From positions 1 to 21,608 of the forward strand of contig CBDVBD010000041.1 in NCBI GenBank assembly GCA_965372135.1: a stretch of DNA of 21,608 nucleotides, given 5' to 3'. This stretch comes from CBDVBD01 sp965372135 (GTDB lineage Bacteria > Electryoneota > RPQS01 > CBDVBD01). Below the pieces are notes generated by a model that saw only the letters and a list, made by a program, of their open reading frames with translations, was not told the DNA's origin and ran no database searches. Below, in pieces: positions 1-7,608 of the stretch (within the stretch, counting starts at the first letter, position 1; each line of letters opens with the position of its first letter). A program made the translations under genes and the position numbers.

Positions 1-1399
1 CCTGGGCACGGACGGTATACGATTCACCCAGGGTGGGGTGGAGGGGGCGGTCATACAGGATTTCCAAGGCTTCCAACCCAATGTGTGCGCCGGGGATGGG
101 TCGAAAGCGCAGTTGTCCGCCGAATGCCATTTCCCGCACCGCGTCCAACATGGATTGGTTGCCTTCGAAGGCGGGTACGAAGAAAGTGTCGCCCTCCAAG
201 GTAACCCAGTTTTCCGGGTATATGTCGTAGTCCATCCTGGGGACTAATGTTACCATGCGGTTGATGGAACCGTCGGGATTCAAGATAGCGTCTTTCAGAT
301 CTGAAGACAGGAATCCGATGCCAGTGAGGTTTTTCCATGACCCTTCGACCGCGATACCTCGCAGGGCGTATTCCTGGGATCGGGACAAGTCGGGCGATAC
401 CCCCTGTTGGCGGGGATTCCAGCCGTAGCCGGTGCGTCGAGGGCTCCAGATATCGGTGTTGTCCATCACCAAGCCCTGTCCGAATCCGACACGGAAATTT
501 CCGATGACGGTTCGTTTCAGGTTAACCGGTCCCAGGTCGATATCGCGGGCGGACAGGTATATTTTCATTTCCGGGATACGGAAGTCGCTGCCGTTAATGG
601 AGTATTGATTTTCCTCTCCAAAGTTTCGATGGTATAGGACCCCGGCACTCCACTGGTGTCCCCGGGTTAGCTGCAACTTGTGGGTAAGATCAGGTCGGGG
701 ATGGGTGATAGTTTCCCAGCGGATGACTTCGTCTTCATCGGTAAAGTACGGGGTGTTGTAGGCTAAGAATTGGTACCGACCGTGGATTTCCAAGTGTGGA
801 ATCGGATCTTCGTAACCCAAGTAACGCCTGGCGTTGCGGTAGCCCCAGGACGATAAGCCGGGTACGGAACGCAGATCACGAGCGCTGCGTAAGTCACCCT
901 GATTGCGCACCTGAGTCCAGATGGCTAAGGCATCGATGGGGGATACGTTTTCCAGGGAATTCAATTCGTCCAGAGTGGCGGTATTGACGTTCAAGGGGTC
1001 CACCATGCGCTCGATCCATTCCTCAGCCAGGGATGAGGAGGCTCCCTCTTCGATTGCCAGTTCCTCTAGCCGGGCGTAAGCGTCTCGCAAGCGCTCAGAC
1101 CGTTCATCCTCCAGGGTGGGGGGATCGATACGCACCAAGGATTTCAAGCGGTTGAAGGTGGTTTGATCCATGCCGGGCACCTGGCGGAGCTGGTATATGG
1201 ATTCGAAAGGTCCCTGGTAATACAGATGTTCCCAGATTTCTTTCGCTAATTCCGGTGATACCGGTAACTGTTGTATGTCTTGGTAAGATGCCGTATTCAA
1301 GGGCAGTGGATTTTCCGGGTTGATGTCCGCAATTACCCATACACACGTCAAAAGGACCGCACAACCTGTGAGGATCACATTATGGATTAGCCGATTCAC
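1..1399 (-). CDS. Helix-hairpin-helix (ComEA-like) protein with predicted outer-membrane beta-barrel region, partial (3' end outside window)
   Basis: The frame is open from a GTG at 1399-1397 to the window edge, giving about 466 codons. The GTG overlaps the TGA of the upstream PorV-like gene (GTGA, 1399-1396), the usual sign of translational coupling. Residues 1-25 are hydrophobic and look like an export signal; an LTGC at 10-13 resembles a lipobox but sits in a short hydrophobic run, so lipoprotein status is uncertain. Two HhH segments follow. One is at about 63-92 (GPFESIYQLRQVPGMD). The other is at about 136-195 and starts LNVNTATLDELNSLENV, the N-NTA-LDEL-SL signature of ComEA-type HhH. 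From about residue 200 the sequence alternates polar and aromatic residues as beta-barrel strands do and contains GFGQGLVMD. HhH motifs bind DNA backbone non-specifically in ComEA, or act as protein contacts. Proteins of this shape are known in FCB bacteria, but I know of no proven function. Confidence 0.75.
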   Translation of the reverse strand, partial: MNRLIHNVILTGCAVLLTCVWVIADINPENPLPLNTASYQDIQQLPVSPELAKEIWEHLYYQGPFESIYQLRQVPGMDQTTFNRLKSLVRIDPPTLEDERSERLRDAYARLEELAIEEGASSSLAEEWIERMVDPLNVNTATLDELNSLENVSPIDALAIWTQVRNQGDLRSARDLRSVPGLSSWGYRNARRYLGYEDPIPHLEIHGRYQFLAYNTPYFTDEDEVIRWETITHPRPDLTHKLQLTRGHQWSAGVLYHRNFGEENQYSINGSDFRIPEMKIYLSARDIDLGPVNLKRTVIGNFRVGFGQGLVMDNTDIWSPRRTGYGWNPRQQGVSPDLSRSQEYALRGIAVEGSWKNLTGIGFLSSDLKDAILNPDGSINRMVTLVPRMDYDIYPENWVTLEGDTFFVPAFEGNQSMLDAVREMAFGGQLRFRPIPGAHIGLEALEILYDRPLHPTLGESYTVRAQ

Positions 1400-2343
1400 A
1401 GTGAGCCTCCCGGGGATTTCTTGCCAATCAGGTCCAGAAAGCTTTTGGGTAGTTTGACCCCGATGCTGACCTGATGGGTGCTGGGAAGTTGTGGATGGGT
1501 CAGGAATGCGTAGTCCAACCCGAATTGCCGAATGCGGAGTCCGATCCCGGCGGTAAAGCGATTAGGATTGCTATTGATGCCCACCCGCAGCGCCAATTCC
1601 GGAAATATCCAGGCTTCAACGCCGGCTCCGAATTCCACATCCTGCCCCAGTATCCGTTCGGCACCGATTACGGTTGCGACGGTCGGGGTCGGTTCATAGG
1701 AAATGCCGGCACGGAATATTTGAGGGAGGTCATGGGGCGTGGGATCCCCCAGGGTTGGGTTGTTGATGTTGACCAGTGCCGCACCCACCCTGGTGCGCCG
1801 CCACAGGGAAGCTTGTACGCCCACGTCCAGCCCGAAAGTCGAAGCCTGTCCCAAGGAAACGGGAGTTTCGGAAGCCCCCGGCACGGTGTCACCCAGTTTC
1901 CAGTACAGCCATTTTCCGGTGAGTCCGAGCGCTAATGATGTATGGATGTCTTTTAGCACTGTGGCGCCATAGGATAACGCCACTGCCCGTTCAGCGGACA
2001 GGTCATTGCCCTGGTAGTTGACTGAGAAGTTCTGCACTGACAGGGCTGCGACTCCATATTGGTTCATGGGCAGGACCACAGCGCCTGCGAATTCATCGAA
2101 GAAGCTCAAGCCGTAGGGTCGCTGGTAAGACAGAGCGGCTTCGATGCCTTCTACCCCTGCTAATCCAGCGGGGTTGAAGAATGCGGCTCCGGGATCATCG
2201 GCGATTCCGGCATAGCTTGAGCCCAATGCGCTGGATCGGGGATAGGGGATGATTCCGTATGAGGCGACTTGCGCCAGCGCCGATGTGGCTGATATTGTTA
2301 TGATTATTATCCAGAATGTAATCCGTGTCAATCTTGACTCCAT
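1396..2343 (-). CDS. PorV/PorQ-family outer-membrane protein
   Basis: The product has 315 residues. An N-terminal signal peptide (hydrophobic 8-21, then SALAQ at 21-25) suits signal peptidase I cleavage near residue 25. Residues 37-63 hold the family signature: SSALGSSYAGIADDPGAAFF followed by NPAGLAG. The rest alternates as beta strands and ends shortly after VSIGVKLPK, as in FadL-like 14-strand barrels of this family. PorV in Porphyromonas shuttles T9SS cargo to the surface attachment machinery, and PorQ has a related role; which applies here is not visible. It lies 19 nt after a gene for a protein with a T9SS-type tail and overlaps the next gene by 4 nt, so a dedicated role in handling that cargo is plausible. 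No Shine-Dalgarno is evident before the ATG, so translation may depend on coupling with the gene before it. Confidence 0.82.
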   Translation of the reverse strand: MESRLTRITFWIIIITISATSALAQVASYGIIPYPRSSALGSSYAGIADDPGAAFFNPAGLAGVEGIEAALSYQRPYGLSFFDEFAGAVVLPMNQYGVAALSVQNFSVNYQGNDLSAERAVALSYGATVLKDIHTSLALGLTGKWLYWKLGDTVPGASETPVSLGQASTFGLDVGVQASLWRRTRVGAALVNINNPTLGDPTPHDLPQIFRAGISYEPTPTVATVIGAERILGQDVEFGAGVEAWIFPELALRVGINSNPNRFTAGIGLRIRQFGLDYAFLTHPQLPSTHQVSIGVKLPKSFLDLIGKKSPGGSL

Positions 2344-2362
2344 GTCATGGGTGAATTGAGGT

Positions 2363-5314
2363 CTATTTTAAGCGGGTGCCAATAACCACCGGGGCTTCGG
2401 CGGTAGTGGTTTTCCCGTTTAAGGTCGATCGTACTTGGGCTATGTACACGCCCACCGGCAGTGCTCGTCGTAGTTCATCGCGACCATCCCAGGGGGGATC
2501 CAGGCATCGGAAGCCTCCGGTGGGGTCGTCGTGGAGAGTAGCGACCAACTGCCCGCGCATGTTAAATATGCGCAAGACGGTGCGCGCGCCCACCGGCGCA
2601 TTCCAGCAGAGTTTCAAGGTCTGTCCCATGTCCGGTGCGAAAGGATGGGGCGGGATGTCGATCCAGGCTGATTCCGAGGGGTTGACATCCAGGGCTTCCC
2701 CGCTAAAGTCCTCTTTGTACCCGGCTACCATTTGGAATGATCCATCGTAGATGGATGCGATGCCGTTGATGCCGACGATTCTGCCAACCAAGAACTGGAT
2801 AGCGTGGCTATCCAATACTGTGGTGACGTTGAAGTAGTCCCACAATCGGATCACGGTCGATCCGGTGCCGTCGTCCATGTATATATTTGTACCGCCGCCC
2901 ACATTGGGATCGACGCGGTACACGGTTCCGTGCAAGTGGGTCCAGGTACCGGATGCGATGTATTGGGGGTCAGACGTTTCCAGTAGCTGCATTTGAGCGG
3001 TTGCGTCCCCGGTATGTACCGTGTCCGGTGCGGGGATAGGGTGATTCTGGCGGATGGCGATGATGGTTTGCGCATCAAAGTCGCTAATCTGCAGGTCGCC
3101 ATTGTACTCGCCAAGTACTCCATCCACCCTGATCAAGTTTCCGCGGGCAACCTTGCCGCCCAACTCGCTTAAGCTTGCGAATTGGTTGATACAGATACCG
3201 GTGCCATCGGATGCGCTGAGGTACCCTTGAGTGATCGTGTCGCCGGAAGTGGTGCCGTACTGCTGTACCAGGGTGACCACTCCGATTACCGATACTGTCG
3301 AATCCATATAAGTGGATAGGTTGCCCCGTAAGATGGGAATTGGGGTGACGGAGACACCACCGGTACCAACAATAATGGCTGGGGAATTGAGTATTTCAAT
3401 GGGGAAACCGCCGGATATGGCGGTTTCCAGGTTGAATACCGATACAGTGTCAGTCATAGGTGCTGTTAGGTTCAGTAATGTAATAGTGCCGGTGTTTACA
3501 TCGGTGATTTCGGCATCCAAGATGCGGATACGTGATTCTTGCAGGGATGCGGTTGCGTTTGTTAGCCCCAGTCCGGATAGCAGCACATCTTGAGTGGTGC
3601 CGGTCCAAGTCCAATCGTTAGGGATTCTAAGTATTAACTCCGCCAATGTATTCTGACCATCACCGGCGATGGTGACATCCAGAGTAATCGTTTGTCCGGG
3701 GTTAGCGGTGTAGGGATCGGATTGGGCGATTCCGGTGCCGTTTTGGCGCTGTAGGAAGGGTCCGCCGGTATAAAGGTCTTCTTCGAGGGCAGGAACAATC
3801 TGAAGCGCCCCCAAATAGATTTCAGCTACTCCAAAACATGTTAATGTATCGCCCTGGTAGAAAACATCCATAATTGGAATTTCTGTACTTTCCCAAACGC
3901 GAATAGTGACTGATCCATAAGGATCATCAATATTTAAGTTATATCCTCCGCCAATACTATATGGATCTTCGCTTAGAATACCTACAACTTTTACCCAGGT
4001 ACCTTCTAAACCTAAGTTTCCTGATTGGTCTAAGGTTAGTTCCAGAGGATTTGGCAACTGTTGTCCAGTAGCTAACAATGTAACTACCGGGTCTGTTATT
4101 TCGGTTGTGACTGTGGTAGTTGTAATATATTCTGTAACTACACCTCTCACTCGAACCAGGTTTCCACGCTGCAAATCGGAAATTACATCGAAATCGAAAA
4201 TATTGATTCCACGACCTGATTCATCCTGAATATAAACATCTGTACGTCCGGTATAGATTGTGTTAATAGGGATAGTAACCACACCTTCTACTGTCACAAT
4301 TTGACCCTCGTATTGTTCAACGTTTTCCTGGATGTCACGAATCGGGATGATTTCCTCGCCTTGCAGTACGTTGTAGGAGAATGTATCGGAATAGGCGACC
4401 GCACCGGAATCATCCTGGGCACGTATGAAGTAGCTGACTTCGGTTCCCACCGTCTGTGGATCGATATAAGCGCGCCATAGGATTCCCGCGGAGATCATGG
4501 GTTGTGATGAGTAGGCACCGCCGTTCAGCGCGTGATATAGGTCCACGGATTCCAAGCCGCTGTCGTCGGTGACCCGGGCTTGGACGCGGACGGTGTCGAT
4601 GTGAGTGGGCTGCGATGGAACTGTGGCGACCTGAGAGATTTGGGGAGGCTGGTTATAACCGAAAATAATGTCGTTGTTGTCGCGGGGTTCCAGGCGGTAT
4701 TCGCCGCCGGCATACACGCCGATTCCCTGCAGGAATTGGATTTGATCGCCCTGGTTGGGAATGCTGTAAGTCCAGTGATCGTCCACAGTGGCTTCACCGG
4801 AGCCGTCATTCACTTTCCATACCCCACCGGAAAAGCCCTGAGTTACCGTGACATCTTGGAATTGGATCAGGACGCCTTCATAGGCTTCGGATGTGTCGAA
4901 GGTGCCGGTGGTTACTGCAACTGGCGGTACTTCCGTAACCGAGGGAATCGTGGCAAAATCACTAATTTGCTGGAGTTGAGTTTGACCGTATGTCTCACGC
5001 ACTACACAGGTAAAAGCTACCGAATCTCCAGAAGTAAGTACTGGATATGCCAAATCGAAAACATATACACCACTCCAGGGTCCACCTTCTCGGTCTGCGA
5101 TGAAGTACCGGCTAAGTGAGTTATTATATTCGGTAGCAGTGATTATCCCCCCTGTGCTAACTGTCTGGTCTGAATAGGGGGATGCGCCACCGGGGTCGGT
5201 GGTGTATTGGATGTCATACACCGACACCAGGGGCTGGGAAAGTGCGGAAGCACTGGTAATCAACAGGATGATGATAGTCGATAGTATCGATAACTGGCTT
5301 TTGAGGTGTTTCAA
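2363..5314 (-). CDS. Secreted multi-OB-fold protein with FlgD-like T9SS C-terminal sorting domain
   Basis: The product has 983 residues. The start is a TTG, chosen because an AGGAA lies about 6 nt upstream and because it gives a clean signal peptide (residues 1-27, ending SASALSQ). In order: beta-rich OB-like modules of the type attached to secreted nucleases at about 28-220 (VSTGGIITATEYNNSLSRYF; YEGVLIQFQDVTV); an Ig/FN3-like stretch at 222-316; further OB modules at about 325-515 (YEGQIVTVEGVVTIP; GNLVRVRGVVTEY); a cohesin-like beta stretch at about 530-660; OB modules at about 665-880 (DSTVSVIGVVTLV; GNLIRVDGVLGEY); and a tail with PPHPFAPDMGQTLKL, LRIFNMRGQLVATL and LPVGVYIAQVRS. The tail is a FlgD-like/T9SS type A variant. 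I see no nuclease catalytic domain. It heads the unit with the PorV-like and HhH genes. Nucleic-acid or glycan binding at the cell surface is inferred, not shown. Confidence 0.78.
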   Translation of the reverse strand: MKHLKSQLSILSTIIILLITSASALSQPLVSVYDIQYTTDPGGASPYSDQTVSTGGIITATEYNNSLSRYFIADREGGPWSGVYVFDLAYPVLTSGDSVAFTCVVRETYGQTQLQQISDFATIPSVTEVPPVAVTTGTFDTSEAYEGVLIQFQDVTVTQGFSGGVWKVNDGSGEATVDDHWTYSIPNQGDQIQFLQGIGVYAGGEYRLEPRDNNDIIFGYNQPPQISQVATVPSQPTHIDTVRVQARVTDDSGLESVDLYHALNGGAYSSQPMISAGILWRAYIDPQTVGTEVSYFIRAQDDSGAVAYSDTFSYNVLQGEEIIPIRDIQENVEQYEGQIVTVEGVVTIPINTIYTGRTDVYIQDESGRGINIFDFDVISDLQRGNLVRVRGVVTEYITTTTVTTEITDPVVTLLATGQQLPNPLELTLDQSGNLGLEGTWVKVVGILSEDPYSIGGGYNLNIDDPYGSVTIRVWESTEIPIMDVFYQGDTLTCFGVAEIYLGALQIVPALEEDLYTGGPFLQRQNGTGIAQSDPYTANPGQTITLDVTIAGDGQNTLAELILRIPNDWTWTGTTQDVLLSGLGLTNATASLQESRIRILDAEITDVNTGTITLLNLTAPMTDTVSVFNLETAISGGFPIEILNSPAIIVGTGGVSVTPIPILRGNLSTYMDSTVSVIGVVTLVQQYGTTSGDTITQGYLSASDGTGICINQFASLSELGGKVARGNLIRVDGVLGEYNGDLQISDFDAQTIIAIRQNHPIPAPDTVHTGDATAQMQLLETSDPQYIASGTWTHLHGTVYRVDPNVGGGTNIYMDDGTGSTVIRLWDYFNVTTVLDSHAIQFLVGRIVGINGIASIYDGSFQMVAGYKEDFSGEALDVNPSESAWIDIPPHPFAPDMGQTLKLCWNAPVGARTVLRIFNMRGQLVATLHDDPTGGFRCLDPPWDGRDELRRALPVGVYIAQVRSTLNGKTTTAEAPVVIGTRLK

Positions 5315-5361
5315 CTGACGTTCCTATTGGTTAGGTTGGTAGTGACTGACTGGATTGGATT

Positions 5362-5379
5362 ATTACTAAATGTAGTAAT
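5362..5379. promoter_or_regulatory. Perfect 7+7 bp dyad over the -10 of the OB/PorV/HhH unit, candidate operator
   Basis: ATTACTA (5362-5368) and TAGTAAT (5373-5379) are exact inverted repeats separated by AATG. The dyad covers the proposed -10 hexamer at 5369-5374, the classic place for a repressor site. It is AT-rich, so a chance occurrence is possible. Confidence 0.4.
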
Positions 5380-5397
5380 TATTAGCTATGTTTGCAA
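5369..5397 (-). promoter_or_regulatory. Sigma70-type promoter for the OB-fold/PorV/HhH unit
   Basis: On the minus strand, TTGCAA (5397-5392) is followed after 17 nt by TACATT (5374-5369). Transcription would start near 5362, giving a leader of about 45-50 nt before the TTG start at 5314. This is the only intergenic gap over 100 nt between add and this unit, so it is the natural boundary between the two transcripts. I see no clear intrinsic terminator for the upstream add gene here. Confidence 0.5.
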
Positions 5398-5441
5398 GCG
5401 GAAATTATAATACTGACTATAGCGTTTAAGCATTACTGTTC

Positions 5442-6515
5442 CTACCTGTTTAGTGATTCCTCTGAGTAGTTGGGGAATGGGGAGGGAGTAAATCCCAGTT
5501 CCACCAACACCCGTTTCAACAGTTCCCTTTTTTCACGAATGGGCAGGAAAGCGCTTTTAAAGCCGTGTACGATGATGTGTTTAATATCCATCAACGACAA
5601 GCCCATGTGTTCCATTGCCAGGCTGTACTCTTTGGTTAAGGTGGTGTTGCTAATCAATCGGTTGTCGGTGTTTAGCGTGACCCGCATGCCAAATTCGTAG
5701 TAATGCCGGAAAGGATGAGTTTTATAATCAGCTGCTGCACCAACGTCGACGTTGGAGGTTATGCACATTTCCAGGGGGATACGGTGGTCGTTGATGTAAT
5801 TCAACAAGTCGCCGTCTTCTCCCAAGCGGGTGCCGTGTCCGATGCGGTGGGCGTTTAAATAGTGCACCGCTTGGCGGATGGAGTCGGGACCGAAGTTTTC
5901 CCCGGCATGAGCAGTGCAGTTAATGTGGTTGTTGCGGATCAAGTAGAAGGCTTTCAAGTGTTCTTTGGCGGGGTGGTTTTCTTCCTGACCGGCTAAGTCG
6001 AAGCCTACAACACCGGCGCCTTTGTACGCCACAGCTAATTGCGCCAGTTTCAAGGAGGCTTCAGGGTTGATGTTACGGATGCCACAGATGATGACTCCGG
6101 TACGGATGTCGAAGTTCTTCTCAGCTTCCTTCAAGCCGTTCAAGATGGCTTCCATGATTCGTGGAAGGGATAAGCCGTTTTGAGAATGTAGGATAGGGGA
6201 GAAGCGTACCTCAAGGTACCGGGTGTTTTCCGCTGCGGCATCTTCCGCCAGTTCATAAGCTATACGCCATAGTGCGTCCTCGCGCTGCAGTACGGATAAC
6301 GTGATGTCGAATGCTTTCAGATATTCGTTCAGCGGGCGTTTGTGGTCTGGTGCCACAATATTTTTCAGGGTTTTGGTATCGTTTGATGGCAGCTCGACCT
6401 TTTGCTGTTTGGCGAGATCGATCAAGGTATCGATCCTTAGCGATCCGTCAAGGTGGCAGTGGAGGTCAACTTTTGGTAGTGGCGCCAGTTGTTCGATATA
6501 TTCTTCAGTGTTCAA
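5442..6515 (-). CDS. add: Adenosine deaminase
   Basis: The product has 357 residues, the usual length for this enzyme, which hydrolyses (deoxy)adenosine to (deoxy)inosine and ammonia in cytoplasmic purine salvage. Zinc-site and catalytic motifs are all present: the HCH of VDLHCHLDGSL (H19, H21), HAGE at 203-206 (zinc His and catalytic Glu), RIGHG at 224-228, and TLNTDNRLISNTTLTKEY with the zinc Asp at 284. The last motif is typical of adenosine rather than adenine or AMP deaminases. The start is a TTG at 6515-6513 with GGAA about 8 nt upstream; no better in-frame ATG lies before the metal motif. It follows the hydrolase-like gene by 22 nt and is the last gene of the probable operon starting at dapF. 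Confidence 0.93.
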   Translation of the reverse strand: MNTEEYIEQLAPLPKVDLHCHLDGSLRIDTLIDLAKQQKVELPSNDTKTLKNIVAPDHKRPLNEYLKAFDITLSVLQREDALWRIAYELAEDAAAENTRYLEVRFSPILHSQNGLSLPRIMEAILNGLKEAEKNFDIRTGVIICGIRNINPEASLKLAQLAVAYKGAGVVGFDLAGQEENHPAKEHLKAFYLIRNNHINCTAHAGENFGPDSIRQAVHYLNAHRIGHGTRLGEDGDLLNYINDHRIPLEMCITSNVDVGAAADYKTHPFRHYYEFGMRVTLNTDNRLISNTTLTKEYSLAMEHMGLSLMDIKHIIVHGFKSAFLPIREKRELLKRVLVELGFTPSPFPNYSEESLNR

Positions 6516-6537
6516 GTTTTTTCCGTTGGGTTATGGA

Positions 6538-7479
6538 TTATTGCGATGTATCAGCTTCCACTTCTTCTTGAGGTATGTGGGATATTAAGAAATCGGCTAA
6601 GATGACTTGGTATTTTTCCCTATTCAAAATATAGGTAGAATTGGCGTATCCTTTGTTAAAGGTTTTTGCAGTGGTTGGGGCTTGCAATACCGACCGCAAA
6701 TGCGCCAGGTCTTCACCGCTGAAATAGGGATCGCTGACTCCAGATAATATCAGTACAGGCACCCGAATACTGGATACAAACCGGGTTAAATCGAGATATG
6801 ACCCTGATTTCGCATGTCCGGTGACAATCGGTGTCCATAAGTTGGCTGCCTGGTATAGTCCGGGAATTTCAAGCCATCCCAAGCGCTGGGCTTCTATATA
6901 CATCCATTTGGTGGCTTTAAGGTATGGGCTGTCCGCCACCACAGCATCCAGGGCGTCGCTTTGAGCGGCGGCGGCTAAGGCGGCAACCGCACCGGTGGAT
7001 ACCCCATAGCCGATGATCGGGATTCGGTCACCGATTTGCTTTCGTAATTGGTTAACAGTGGCGATTAGGTCCTGGGCTTCTACTGCGCCTCCGGAGATGT
7101 GTCTGCCCCCACTTTCACCTCTGGCTCGCAAGTCCATGGCGACTACTCCATATCCTTGATGTGTCAACCAGCGCACCAAAGGCATCATACCACCGCGGTT
7201 TCGGTAGGGGTCCGGTAATATAACCACCCAAGCCGATGGGGAATCTATGGAAAATTTCCAGCCCATAAGCGCGGTGTTATCCTGGGATTGCACTAAGAAA
7301 GTTTCCGGGGCATTGGGGGTGCCGGTGGGCGGATCATAGATGCGGTCTAAGGCTTCGATACGTCTGTAGATGGTTGATACCATGATGATGGGAAGAACGA
7401 CATAGAATGTAATTACGTACAGAGCTACTGCGGTGATGATGATTGGGAGTATCTGGATTTTTCCGTTAGTTGCGAACAT
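6538..7479 (-). CDS. Membrane-anchored alpha/beta-hydrolase-fold protein with substituted catalytic residues
   Basis: The product has 313 residues. The ATG has a strong GGAGG 7 nt upstream. A transmembrane segment spans about 9-34, and the rest is an alpha/beta-hydrolase fold, probably on the outer face of the inner membrane. Visible landmarks are the strand WVVILPD (84-90), GYGVVAMDLRARGESGG (109-125), the nucleophile elbow GVSTG with Ser161, ADSPY (182-186), and the acid loop SGVSDPYF with Asp250. Two key elements differ. The oxyanion HG motif usually after the first strand reads PD (89-90). The loop that normally carries the catalytic His (GxGH) reads NKGYANSTY, with Tyr278 at the expected place. 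It may therefore have lost or altered hydrolase activity. Its substrate is unknown. It lies between the XPB module and add. Confidence 0.7.
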   Translation of the reverse strand: MFATNGKIQILPIIITAVALYVITFYVVLPIIMVSTIYRRIEALDRIYDPPTGTPNAPETFLVQSQDNTALMGWKFSIDSPSAWVVILPDPYRNRGGMMPLVRWLTHQGYGVVAMDLRARGESGGRHISGGAVEAQDLIATVNQLRKQIGDRIPIIGYGVSTGAVAALAAAAQSDALDAVVADSPYLKATKWMYIEAQRLGWLEIPGLYQAANLWTPIVTGHAKSGSYLDLTRFVSSIRVPVLILSGVSDPYFSGEDLAHLRSVLQAPTTAKTFNKGYANSTYILNREKYQVILADFLISHIPQEEVEADTSQ

Positions 7480-7533
7480 CGAATTTCCTCCGGGAAGGCG
7501 GATTAGGAAAATAATGGCTTGTCGGGTTTCTGC

Positions 7534-7549
7534 TCCCGCCCAGGCGGGA
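7534..7549. repeat. GC-rich perfect hairpin between two operon genes
   Basis: TCCCGCC-CA-GGCGGGA is a perfect dyad that can fold as a 6 bp stem with a 4-nt loop. It sits in the 91-nt gap between the helicase-associated gene and the hydrolase-like gene. No T-run follows on either strand, so it is not a standard intrinsic terminator. It could be an RNA-processing or stability element, or one copy of a dispersed palindrome. Confidence 0.45.
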
Positions 7550-7570
7550 TTGGAATCCGAGCTACTATGT

Positions 7571-7608
7571 TTAGGAAATCCATTTCGGGAGATATCCGGA
7601 TTTCCTAA
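7571..7608 (-). repeat. 11 bp stem-loop spanning the stop codon of the helicase-associated gene
   Basis: TTAGGAAATCC (7571-7581) and GGATTTCCTAA (7598-7608) are exact inverted repeats with a 16-nt loop. In the mRNA the 3' arm contains the TAA stop (7573-7571). No U-tract follows, so it looks more like a 3'-end stability or attenuation element than a Rho-independent terminator. Confidence 0.5.

Noticed and set aside
1474..1935. 153-aa plus-strand open frame opposite the PorV-like gene
   Set aside because: Antisense shadow; low-complexity composition and no family signature, while the minus frame has the clear PorV/PorQ motif.
4580..5119. 179-aa plus-strand open frame inside the OB-fold gene
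   Set aside because: It is antisense to a gene with signal peptide, recognisable modules and a sorting tail, and shows no recognisable domain or ribosome binding site.
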